Of a stretch of 64,000 bases of DNA, positions 1 to 10,900 are shown one piece after another. Numbering within the stretch: the first letter of the stretch is position 1; each line of letters starts with the position of its first letter. The notes under the pieces were generated by a model. That model saw only the letters and a program-made list of their open reading frames with translations. It did no database searches and was not told the DNA's origin. The position numbers were made by a program, and so were the translations under genes. The stretch spans positions 13,180,369-13,244,368 of the forward strand of contig NC_043958.1 of assembly GCF_902148855.1 (NCBI RefSeq). Reading direction: 5' to 3'. Source of the stretch: Sphaeramia orbicularis (Eukaryota > Chordata > Actinopteri > Kurtiformes > Apogonidae).

Positions 1-360
1 AGTATTTTCAGATTACTTACCCTTGGTCTTTTTTTCCCTGCTGTGTTGATGACCTGCTCTGCTCTCATGTGCTTCAGCTGTGTTTCATTGTTTTCTCACG
101 CCTTCTAGGGTACTTAATGTGTCCCCCCCCCTTGTCTCTGAAAATTGTGTTTGTCAATCATTCTATGCATCATTTCCCTAATGTAAGTTTCTGTGTGGTT
201 TGATTGTCTTATGTTGCACTGACATTGTGTTTTTTGATACCTTTACATATTTTAATTGGCTTTTGAGTATTGACTGGATTCCATTTAATATCACCGCTTA
301 TTCCAGTTAAAGACAAACATGTGTACAGTGTATTTACTCATTAGGTTTCTCTTTATGCAG

Positions 361-1799
361 ATGGCATTAGCTCTAGTTGTAGGTGTGTTCCTCTCTGGAG
401 TGTGGCTTGGACCTCATGTAAGTAAAGTTTGTTGGTTTCTTTTACTGTGATCTTCAATTGTAAGTTTCTGTTCTATTAATTCTGATATTCTACCATGTTA
501 CAGGTCACAGTAGTTGTAAGAAATAGTGAAGAAAAACACTTTTCATACTCAAGATTGTTTGACTTCCTTGACTAATTTTACATGACCACATTGCACCATT
601 CAACTAAATATCTACTTAAAACATTTAGCGGCCAAGGAGTCAATAGGGTCAGTTTTAGTACATGTGTCAGACTAAGGTGAGTTTTCAAGTTCTACTTAAT
701 ATTCACTCGTGCTCTCTGCATCCACAGGTGCAGGCACAACAACTAGGTTGGTATCTCTGAAATTCACTATGCTTAATAATAAACAACAGCCACCACCTTG
801 GATTTGCACTAATTGATTTAATTTGGGGAAGAAAAAAACTTTAAACTCAGGCCTACAGTTTGATGAATCCTCAGAATTTACTTTAGACCCAAATTTCAGG
901 ATCTTAGTAAAATGGCTGCTATTTAAGCCTTATTGGAAACTGTACCTGCAAAATGTGATACTCAGGGGAATGTTGTTGGGCAGGATTAACTTAACATCAT
1001 TGCTCTGTTGTAGATAAAACCTGTAAAGTCTGTCCTTCTGGCTGGGCAGTGTTTGATGGACGCTGCTACTTATTCAACATGCAGGAAAAGGAATGGATCG
1101 ACGCTGAGGTAACAGTCGACCCTTCTCCAGTTGTCTGTATAGATTTCATATATGGTTGCCTTTTTTTTTTTTTTTTTTTTTAATGCTTTTGTTTGCATTG
1201 CCTTGTCTATACAGCGTACCTGCACTTCCCTTGGTGCAAACCTGGCCTCTTTGCGCAATGCCAGAGTTCTCAAGTTCATCACAGACATGATCTACACAGC
1301 CACTGGCTCATCTAAAAAAACATGGGTTGGAGGGCATGATGCAGTCAAGGTGAGGGCATATGGAAGCTGGCAAATTCTCTAGTGTCGTCTGCAATAGTGT
1401 ACAACACTAGGTACTGTAGGCTTAGAGTCTGCAACGTCATCAAAAGAATGGTGTCAGCACAACAGACAACAAAACAAACTTGACTTAATCCTTAAATATG
1501 ACTTTCCTTCAGGAGGGGTTGTGGCTGTGGAGTGATGGTTCCCACTTTGCTTTCAAAGACTGGGCTAAAGGGGAGCCCAATAATGAAAAGGAAAAAGAGC
1601 ATTGCATGGAGATGAATTTCAAAGGTAAGTTGCACTCAAAACAAAACGAGAACTTTAATATTTATATGCTGCACATCTATGCGATTTCCTCAAACATGTT
1701 TCCAAACATTATGTTCAATTTCCTCCTACAGGAAAGTATGTCAATGATGAGAGCTGCTCAATGAAGAACTCTTATGTTTGTGCCAAAGACATGATTTGA
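361..1799 (+). CDS. Secreted C-type lectin-like protein, copy 1
   Basis: Six coding exons join in phase: 361-417, 728-746, 1014-1108, 1215-1349, 1513-1624 and 1732-1799, giving 161 aa. Residues 1-19 are a hydrophobic signal peptide, followed by a single C-type lectin domain opening with CPSGW and GRCY. The WIGL-like core is TWVGG, the calcium/sugar site carries EPN (mannose type in this fold), and the usual WND is VND. Conserved cysteines occur in HC, SC and YVC, with one extra in KTC. The architecture fits teleost ladderlectin, nattectin or type II antifreeze-like proteins; which one cannot be decided by eye. A pyrimidine-rich acceptor ends directly before the ATG, so a noncoding 5' exon is likely. 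A near-identical gene lies 4.5 kb downstream. Sugar binding and an immune role are inferred from the family. Confidence 0.9.
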
Positions 1800-1882
1800 A
1801 CACGAGGACATCTTTTTCACTGAGATCTGTTCTATCCAGGATGTATCACTACTGGAAAAGCTGGAATCTTCTCAGAAACGTC

Positions 1883-1888
1883 AATAAA
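1883..1888 (+). terminator. Polyadenylation signal of lectin copy 1
   Basis: AATAAA lies about 85 bases after the stop codon and is kept at the matching place in copy 2. Confidence 0.6.
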
Positions 1889-2743
1889 AAATATTAACCT
1901 TCAATACATGAGGTCTGAGGTCATATTTAAAATGTTGTGGATGAAACTTGGAAAACATGTTAAGTGAAATGCATAAGAACAGCCTTGTGCTGCAGGTAAA
2001 TTGAACCACAGCTGAGGGAAGTATTAAAGGGAAATGCTGCCCCCTGCTGCTGGACTACTGACTACTTATGTTTCAGCTCACTTCATTAGTCCAGTGTTTT
2101 TCAACCTTGGTCACCTGAAATTTCTAGTAATTGAAGGATAAATATATGGTGAGTTGAGACAATCGCAATAAGACGTGACAAACTCTGAAGCTGAAGCACA
2201 TGTGGTACTGTGTCTTTTCAATCCATAATATAAATTATAGTGTAAAATTAACATTTGTACAGCAAACATTACATGATCAAAAAATTAATTTTAGCAAAAA
2301 GTCTAGATTTTGAATGTCTGATGTTGCCAGAAATTTGATTAAAGTGGGGTCATGAGGCAAAACGGTTTAATCACTGGTTACTTCCTGAATCTCTGCAATT
2401 TTAAATATGTTAATACGTGTAGATTTGCTACCAACACACAGGGAATATTCTAGAGACAAAAGCAGGAAAATCACATCTGAAGCATAGAAGAAAGGGAGAA
2501 TTGTCCACCTTTGTCTCTAAATGGATTCTTTATTTTCAGAAATCATTATCACATGTAACTTAGAGGTGACTACTACTTACTACCAAAATGTGTAAATATC
2601 AATTATTACTGAAACGGCAAAAAACCAAACTGAACTTGACTATCAATGTTCTTGGTAAGATACATAGGCAAAATGCATAACAAATATGATAAAACTTTAC
2701 AAATCATTTCAGAACATTTTCAGTACTTTCCCCTCTACATTAC

Positions 2744-3082
2744 AGCTGCTGTTTATAGTTAGTTTTTCTATTTTTAATATTTTTCTACTATGTTCATTGC
2801 TGCTCTATGGGTCCCGTGGGGAGCTTTGCAAATTCAGTCTTCTATTTGTGCTGTACATTTGAAAAACTGACAATAAAGCTGACTTTGAGCTGAAACAGAC
2901 ATCTGCATGTCATGTCGCTGTGACTTTTAAGAAAAATGTTCATTTTTAGCAAAGTTTATTATAATTGGAAACAGAAGAGTTGGTCCAGTCCACTATATAT
3001 TGTTAGTTTTTCCCATCACATGAAGAATCAGAGGTCATGATAAACTGCAGGTACACATTAACTCACCAGAAAACCTCATCAC
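2744..3082. other. Spacer, possible LINE tail
   Basis: No gene is seen. Around 2850-2890 the sequence ends in a pattern like a retroposon 3' tail (a short AT-rich stretch before AATAAAGCTGACT). The family is not recognised. Confidence 0.3.
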
Positions 3083-3573
3083 CACTGGCATCCTGGTGCC
3101 TAATCAGTGTCATCTTGTTTTAAACCACATTTCCCGGTGGTCTAATATCAGCAACTAAACAATAAGTCAAACATAAACATCCACAAAGTTTACAATGTTA
3201 AGTTGACTCGTGATATCAACATGTCCTTCAGTTATTTCTTTAGAGCAGTCTTTGTTTAGTAGCTGAACCTTATGGGATAATGGAAAAAAAATTCTCAAAG
3301 TTCTGATTCTCGTTAGATAATATTATTGTCCAGTCTGCTGAACAGCATCTGTAGTGCATATTAACCCATAGATAAAAGAAGACACCAGGGACTGAAGCGT
3401 CATCTGACAAGAATTGAACAACTTCAGTACATTGTTAGATGTTGCTCTGCATCACAGTCGGCTTTTATTATGTCAAGGAAACTGCTGACAGTGTTGACAA
3501 AGAAACACCCTGCTGGCATCCAAGTTGAAAGATGAAAAATATGAAGCCTCTTTAACAAACAAAGCTGGATATG
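3083..3573 (+). repeat. Copy of an nfkbiz intron segment
   Basis: About 490 bases match 10262-10739, inside an intron of the nfkbiz-like gene, in the same orientation and at roughly 95% identity by eye. It contains no exon. It may be a remnant of a larger duplication (see findings) or two copies of an unclassified interspersed repeat. Confidence 0.85.
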
Positions 3574-4051
3574 CTCATCATCAACTTAGAAGGGTAATAG
3601 TACAAAGATTAATCAGCCTTCCTGAGATTCTGACCCATAACAATCTATCAACTGTCCTCTACAATTGGTTTTTATTCAAAGTTCCCAACAAATGATGTAA
3701 GATGAACAAAAAAAGCAGATTTTTTTTTTATTTTTTTTTTTACTTAAGCTCCATAATTTTGGTGAGACAGGATATCTGCAGGTGTCAATAACAACACTAG
3801 ATATTTTACTGAAAAACTTGAATGGAGGTTATATAAAAGCACAGTTTAAATGGACAGTTTAATTGCGCACCACCCTGGATCTGTCTGTGCCAGTGGATGG
3901 AAGTAGTCAAATGTCAGAAATTACACAGTTACAGAGCTGCGTCACACTAGGTTCAGACCTGAACCACATGGAGAATGTCTGAGATGAACTGGAGATGATG
4001 TTTGCAATGGTCTGACGCTCCAAACAATGTATGCAGCTTTAAACGGAAATA
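3574..4051. other. Spacer without recognised feature
   Basis: AT-rich sequence with poly-T runs near 3720-3742. No gene or repeat family is recognised up to the transposon. Confidence 0.4.
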
Positions 4052-4601
4052 CAGGGTGGGGAAGCAAAATTTACAGTATTTTGAGGCAGGGATTGAAAGA
4101 CAGTGTATGACCAATTACTTTGTTGAAAGTCATGAGAATTTATTTGCCACAAGAAAATTGACATAATAGAAAATGTTTTTATTCTATGTGTCCTCCTTCT
4201 TTCTCAATAACTGCCTTCACACACTTCCTGAAACTTGCGCAAGTGTTCCTCAAATATTCGGGTGACAACTTCTCCCATTCTTCTTTAATAGTATCTTCCA
4301 GACTTTCTCGTAATAGTTTTGCTCATAGTCATTCTTTTCTTTACATTATAAACAGTCTTTATGGACACTCCAACTATTTTTGAAATCTCCTTTGGTGTGA
4401 CGAGTGCATTCAGCAAATCACACACTCTTTGACGTTTGCTTTCCTGATTACTCATATGGGCAAAAGTTTCTGAAAAGGTATGGATAATAGTGTTAGGTAT
4501 GATTATGACATCAATATATGTTTGGTTTCAAAACAATTGACGTAGTGCCTGCTGAGAAAAAACAACTAAATGTTCATTGTAAATTTCACTTCCCCACCCT
4601 G
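4052..4601 (-). mobile_element. Tc1/mariner-type transposon, internal deletion derivative
   Basis: A 550-bp element is bounded by TA on both sides, with 23-bp terminal inverted repeats that begin CAGGGTGGGGAAG and match at 21 of 23 positions. On the minus strand it keeps the transposase start, from MSNQESKRQR through a helix-turn-helix region (TPKEISKIVGVSIKTVYNV), for about 57 residues to a stop. In another frame it keeps the transposase C-terminus (EEWEKLSPEYLRNTCASFRK ending GGHIE). The catalytic middle is missing, so it is a non-autonomous deletion derivative. It sits in the spacer between the two lectin genes and is not duplicated with them. Confidence 0.9.
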
Positions 4602-4771
4602 TACATGTTTTCACATTGCATGAGTTTATTGAAACAATGCTGCAGCAATTGTGTGCTGTAATCTGAGCTAAAGGATGTTCAACAAAATGACGTGGGGACT
4701 GTTTTTGTGTAAATTATTAATGACAGGACAGTCACATCATGTTTACCTAACTAGAATCATTCACTTTCAAT
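4602..4771. other. Spacer upstream of lectin copy 2
   Basis: No feature is recognised. A noncoding 5' exon or promoter of copy 2 could lie here. Confidence 0.3.
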
Positions 4772-4841
4772 GTCACAGCTTATTCCATTTAAAGACAAAC
4801 ATGTGTACAGTGTAGTACGCATTGTGTTTCTCTCTACACAG

Positions 4842-6411
4842 ATGGCATCAGCTCTAGTTGTCGGTGTGCTCCTCTGTGGGGTGTGGCTTGGACCCCATGT
4901 AAGTAAAGCTTGTTAGTTTCTTTTAATGTGATTTTCAATTGTAAGTTTCTGTTCCATTAATTTTGACATTTTACCACATTACAGTTCACAGTAGTAGTAG
5001 GAAATGATGAAAACACTTTTCATATTCAAGATTGTTTTACTTCTGTGACTAATTTTACATGACCACATTACACCATTCAACTACATAGTCGACTTAAAAC
5101 ATTTAGCATCCAAGCATGTATGGTCAATGACAGGACATGTGCCTTACTAAGTGTTGTAGGGATATAAGAACAACTAATGCTACCCAGATGGTTTTACATA
5201 TCAGACTAGGGTGAATTTAAGTTCTATTTAATGTTCATTCATGTGTTCTCTGCATCCACAGGTGCAGGCACAAGAACTAGGTTTGTATCTCTGAAATTCA
5301 TTATGATAATCAGACAATAGCTGTCACATTGGATTTGCTCTTTTTACCTCCGCCAAGTGAAATGGCGGAGGTTATGTTTTCGGTTTGTTTGTCTGTTTGT
5401 CTGTTCGTAAGATAACTCAAAAAGTTATGGATGGATTTTCATGAAATTTTCAGGAAATGTTGATATTGGCACAAGGAAGAAATGATTAAATTTTGGCGGT
5501 TGTCGGAGGGGGGGGCAGATCTGTCTTGGCAGAGGTCTGTGCTCTCCGAGTGCTTTTCTTGTTGGAAAATGTACTTACAAAATGGGATACTTTAGGGAGT
5601 GTTGTTGGGCAGGATTAACTTAACATCATTGCTCTGTTGTAGATAAAACCTGTAAAGTCTGTCCTTCTGGCTGGGCAGTGTTTGATGGACGCTGCTACTT
5701 ATTCAACATGCAGGAAAAGGAATGGATCGACGCTGAGGTAACAGTCGACCCTTCTCCAATTGTCTGTATAGATTTCATATATGGTGTTTTAATGCTTTTG
5801 TTTGCATTGCCTTGTCTATACAGCTTACCTGCACTTCCCTTGGTGCAAACCTGGCCTCTTTGCGCGATATCAGAGTTCTCAAGTTCATCACAGACATGAT
5901 CTACACAGCCACTGGCTCATCTAAAAAAACATGGGTTGGAGGGCATGATGCAGTCAAGGTGAGGGCATATGGAAGCTGGCAAATTCTCTAGTGTCTTCTG
6001 CAATAGTGTACAACACTGGCTACTGTTGGCTTAGAGTCTGCAACATCATCAAAAGAATGGTGTCAGCACAACAGACAACAAAACAAACTTGACTTAATCC
6101 TTAAATATGACTTTCCTTCAGGAGGGGTTGTGGCTGTGGAGTGATGGTTCCCACTTTGCTTTCAAAGACTGGGCTAAAGGGGAGCCCAATAATGAAAATG
6201 GAAAAGAGCATTGCATGGAGATGAATTTCAAAGGTAAGTTGCACTCAAAACAAAACGAGAACTTCATCATTTATAAGCTGCTGCACATCGATGCCATTTC
6301 CTCCAACATGTTTCCAAACATTATGTTCAATTTCCTCCTACAGGAAAGTATGTCAATGATGAGAAGTGCTCAACGAAGAACTCTTATGTTTGTGCCAAAG
6401 ACATGATTTGA
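4842..6411 (+). CDS. Secreted C-type lectin-like protein, copy 2
   Basis: Exons 4842-4898, 5262-5280, 5643-5737, 5824-5958, 6122-6233 and 6344-6411 have the same lengths and phases as in copy 1 and encode 161 aa. The layout is a signal peptide, then one lectin domain with CPSGW, GRCY, TWVGG, EPN and VND. It differs from copy 1 at a few sites: an extra cysteine in the signal peptide (LLCGVW), QEL for QQL, LTC for RTC, DIR for NAR, ENGKE for EKEKE, and EKCSTKN for ESCSMKN. No disruption is seen, so both copies look functional. Intron 2 carries an interspersed repeat at 5346-5564 where copy 1 has about 140 bases of unrelated sequence. Confidence 0.9.
5346..5564 (+). mobile_element. Interspersed repeat, GGCGGAGGTTATG family, copy 1
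   Basis: The repeat opens with a short hairpin (CCTCCGCC...GGCGGAGG), then GTTTGT/CTGTTTGT repeats, then a conserved core (ATAACTCAAAAAGTTATGGA, TTCATGAAATTTTCAGGAAA), a G-rich stretch, and ends near CTCTCCGAGTGCTT. Two more copies lie at 23965-24231 and 52111-52334, both reversed. There is no coding capacity. It looks like a MITE or SINE-like teleost repeat of unknown name. Confidence 0.75.
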
Positions 6412-6495
6412 ACACGAGGACATCTTTTTCACTGAGATCTGTTCTATCCAGGATGTTATCACTACCGGAAAAGCTGGAATCTTCTCAGAAACGTC

Positions 6496-6501
6496 AATAA
6501 A
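6496..6501 (+). terminator. Polyadenylation signal of lectin copy 2
   Basis: AATAAA about 85 bases after the stop, in the same context as copy 1. Confidence 0.6.
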
Positions 6502-7260
6502 AAATATTAACCTTCAATACATGAGGTCTGAGGTCATATTTAAAATGTTGTGGATGAAACTTGGAAAACATGTTAAGTGAAATGCATAAGAATACCCTTG
6601 TGCTGCAGGTAAATTTAACCACAGGTGAGGGAAGTATTAAAGGGAAATGCTGCCCCCTGCTGCTGGACTACTGACTACTTATGTTTCAGCTCACTTCATT
6701 AGTCCAGTGTTTTTCAACCTTGGTCACCTGAAATTTCTAGTAATTGAAGGATAAATATATGGTGAGTTGAGACAATCGCAATAAGACGTGACAAACTCTG
6801 AAGCTGAAGCACATGTGGTACTGTGTCTTTTCAATCCATAATATAAATTATAGTGTAAAATTAACATTTGTACAGCAAACATTACATGATCAAAAAATTA
6901 ATTTTAGCAAAAAGTCTAGATTTTGAATGTCTGATGTTGCCAGAAATTTGATTAAAGTGGGGTCATGAGGCAAAACGGTTTAATCACTGGTTACTTCCTG
7001 AATCTCTGCAATTTTAAATATGTTAATACGTGTAGATTTGCTACCAACACACAGGGAATATTCTAGAGACAAAAGCAGGAAACTCACAACTGAAGCATGG
7101 AGGAAAGGGAGAATTGTCCACCTTTGTCTCTAAATGGATTCTTTATTTTCAGAAATCATAATCACATGTAACTTAGAGGTGACTACTACTTACTACTAAA
7201 ATGTGTAAATATCAATTATTACTGAAACGCCAAAAAACCAAACTGAACTTGACTATCAAT

Positions 7261-7651
7261 GTTCTTGGTAAGATACATAGGCAACATGCATAACAAATAT
7301 GATAAAACTTTACAAATCCTTTCAAAAGATTTTCAGTACTTTCACCTCTACATATTTAAACCCCTAAAAAAATAAATGGTCATGTAAAACACTTAGACAA
7401 GCTTATCATTTCTCAATTCTTAAAACAATCAGGTGCCATTATGAAGATTTGCTCACTATAAAAGTTCTTGGTAAGATACATAGGCAACATGCATAACAAA
7501 TACGGTAAAACTTTACAAGTCATTTCAGAAGATTTTATCAGTACTTTCACCAACATATTTAAACCCCTAAAAAATAAATGATCATGCAAAACACTTAATA
7601 GACAGGTTTATCATTTCTCAATTTAAACAATCAGGTGCCATTATGATTTGC
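7261..7651. repeat. Tandem repeat of about 190 bp, two units
   Basis: Units at about 7261-7454 and 7464-7651 share GTTCTTGGTAAGATACATAG, an ACATATTTAAACCCCT stretch and CAATCAGGTGCCATTATGA. The first part of unit 1 is also present downstream of lectin copy 1 (2648-2740), so the local tandem copy arose near the edge of the larger duplication. It lies in the likely 3' UTR of the nfkbiz-like gene. Confidence 0.8.
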
Positions 7652-7902
7652 ACTCATAATCATGTATGTTATATACAGTGTCATTTCTGCACAAAAAGAC
7701 TAAAAATAGTGTACTTATGTTTTAACAAATACAAAGGATGTTAATCAGAAAGTTCTCGAAATCCCAAAACAAAGGTAAGTAAATGAGAAAGACATTACAT
7801 GGTAATGAACATACAAAAAGTTTCACTGAAACAACTTCCATCTGCCTTGTGGCAAATACTCTTTAGTTGGACTGTCTGACTGACAGTGTTCTCGAGCTTC
7901 AT

Positions 7903-10900
7903 TTAAGCATGAACATATTTCCCTTTAAGGATCCGTCGCACCTGGAACACAGCACACATCATCATGGCAGTATTGGAAACACCACTTATTAGTTTTCACG
8001 ACTTTTTATACTTCTTTAATTTAGTGATCATAACATAGTCCTACTGTACCTTTTCTCCAGTGGGTCCTTCAGGCACCAGCTGAGACGGCAGCTCATTCTC
8101 ACTGTTTCTGCTTCCAGGATCGGCTCCTTTCCTCATCAATAGTCGCACCGCTTCCACTTGAGCTTTATGGTTTTGCAAAGAGCTGACAATATGCAGCGCT
8201 GTGTTTCCACTAAAAGTCTGAGACACACCAACATAAATTTTCTGAGGGATTTTGGATTAGTTATTTTTATTTGCAGCAGCTTTCATGACTATTTTCCAGA
8301 AAAGTGCATCTGACTTGAGCTGATTCTCCTGTTCTGGGATGTTTGGATCAGATGTGTCAACAGCACTTACAGTTAAATGAAGGCTTTAAGGTTATGCTCT
8401 GCATCCGTAAACAAGCATCAAACTAAACTGTATCTGTATTGTAAGACACCTGTGTGTGTCTGCCTATGTGACCAGTACACATATTATTTCAGTCCTATTC
8501 GTAATCTGTCATTTTGTCTTACCGCTACTATTATACTAGGCTATGGAACTCACAAACAGTACATCACTAATGTCAAAAAAACAACTAACCTTCTGTTTCA
8601 CTAAGGACAGAAAAGACGGCTGCTCAAGGAACAGATGTAGCAGCTCCATGTTTGCCTCCTCTGCCGCCATATGAAGACATGTACGTCCACTTTTACGTTC
8701 CTGTGGAGACATACTTTAAAGTGTAGTTTTACCCCCATTCTGAGTTTAACTACATTCACTGCATCATTCTGAAAACTGACACAAAGTCAGAAAATGTGTG
8801 CTGATAAGTGATAAATGCCCTGGTGTTGTGAATCACTGAACACTTAGGTAGAATCGTATGAAGCTCTGAAAGGGTTCATTTGAGTTTTTGTCCTTGTTTT
8901 ACCACCTAAGACCCACCTAAAACCAGTATCTGTTTATGTGTATAACTGAATATTTTCTATGCTTTTTCTTGCTATCGTACAGTACTTTTTCATGGGGAAC
9001 TGAAGCCCTCAAACCTCTTAAAATGACCAGAGTTGTCAGACAAAAAGATAAATTCTGCCCGTGTCATGTCATGTGTTTTCAAATTACTTGCAAGCTGATA
9101 AATTAACCAACCAAGCACCAGCATTTCAAGTGACTTCAGACAAGTGATAAATATAAAAAAAAAATAAAATAAAATGGCTCTAGTTTGAACTATTGGATGG
9201 AAAACGAATGAGATTTGGGAGAATCCGACTGAAGGACAAGTGGGAAGAACTCTTCTGGTCAGAGGATGTAACAGACTTTTTTAGTTCCAGTTTCATGACA
9301 GAGTTGTACTGAAACCCTATTAAAAGTATGACTAATGCCATGACATGGATGGGAAGATTTTCAAACAGGAAGTGATGAGTTGAGCTGTTTCCACCTATTG
9401 ACTTTGAGGTGCATTATCACCAGCACTGACTCATTACAGCTGAGTCATATGATTGTGTTTACAGCTCAAAAAACATGTTTTGCTGTTTAGTGTAATAATA
9501 AATGACTTCCATATTCTTTTTAGAGATGATGCTCCTCAAATGACAGCATGGTGAGGCAACTCCTGCTTACATTTGAGCTTTTTGTCACTTTTAAGCACTT
9601 GTTTCTTTTGTGTTTAAGTGGTTTTCTGCTTTAACATAAGTGGTACTGCAGGTCCTTCCTTCCTGCTGATGTCAGACTTTATAACCAGTAAAACATACAC
9701 ACCCATACACACAGCAATACGGACTTTTTTCTTTATCTGAAATGTTTCCTGACAATGTACATTTACAATAAAATATATGGCCAGACCTAATGTAAATGTT
9801 CATAGTTTGTTTTTGGTTTTTTTTACATTTTTCTGAACTTATTTATTTTCCTATCCCTTAGAAAGCATATTGCCCACTACTTGTAATACCGACCTTTGTC
9901 TCACAGGAGGCACCCATGTGCAGCAGAGTCTTGATACATTCCAGATACATGTATCTCCTTTTCACCTGCCTTTCTGTGGCCATGCATGTGGTGGATTTAT
10001 CCAGACTTCGAAGGTCTTTGATGACAGCGTTGTGAGACAGGACGGCTGCATGAAGCGGGGTTAAACCTGCAGAGAGCAGCAGTGTTTTGAGATCACTTTG
10101 TTCCATCAAGCAAGAACAGATGACTTAAAACATACTTACCATCATAATTAAACATTTCAACAACAAGTGGCTGACCGGTCTCTGTTAAGGTCCTGCAGAT
10201 ACTCTGAGGAGAGAGGAAACAGCAGATTAGACATTTAATAAGATACAGTAATCTTCTATGGCACTGGCATTCTGGTGCCTAATCTATATAATCTTGTTTT
10301 AAACCACATTTCCTGGTGGTATAATATCAGGAACTAAACAATAAGTCAAACATAAACATCCATAAAGTTTAAAATGTTAAGTTGACTCATGATATCAACA
10401 TGTCCTTCAGTTATTTCTTTAGAGCAGTCTTTGTTTAGTAGCTGAGCCTTGTGGGATAATGGAAAAAAAATTCTCAAAGTTCTGATTCTCATTAGATGAC
10501 ATTATTGTCCAGTCTGCTGAACAGCATCTGTAGTGCATATTAACCAATAGATAAAAGAAGACACCAGGGATTGAAGTGTCATCTGACAAGAACTGAACAA
10601 CTACATTGTTAGACGCTGCTCTGCATCACAGTCGGCTTTTATTATGTCAAGGAAACTGCTGATAGTGTTGACAAAGAAACACCCTGCTGGCACCCAAGTT
10701 GAAATATGAAGCCTCTTTTACAAACAAAGCTGGATATACTTGAGCTAAAGTTTACATTGGATATAAAAACATGCTCTGTTTACATCTAACATTTTCTACG
10801 TGATTACTTTTTATGAAGCACTAAGTACATTCTTACCTGAAGACATGGGAAGTAGCCTTTCTCAGCACACACATGTAAAGGAGAGCGGCCCCAGAGGTCT

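Larger units (their letters stand above)
286..2743 (+). repeat. Tandem duplication, unit 1 (lectin gene and flank)
   Basis: This block matches 4772-7351 in the same orientation. It spans the lectin gene and about 0.9 kb downstream. Identity is uneven: roughly 88% with indels in the first intron, close to identical from exon 3 through the 3' flank, then fading near 2743. The first 285 bases of the window have no clear counterpart and no recognised feature. Confidence 0.9.
4772..7351 (+). repeat. Tandem duplication, unit 2 (lectin gene and flank)
   Basis: Second copy of the block at 286-2743, in direct orientation. It differs by an interspersed repeat in intron 2 and by a longer first intron. 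Its 3' end runs towards the convergent nfkbiz-like gene, and a minus-strand AATAAA at 7142-7147 could serve that gene. Confidence 0.9.
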
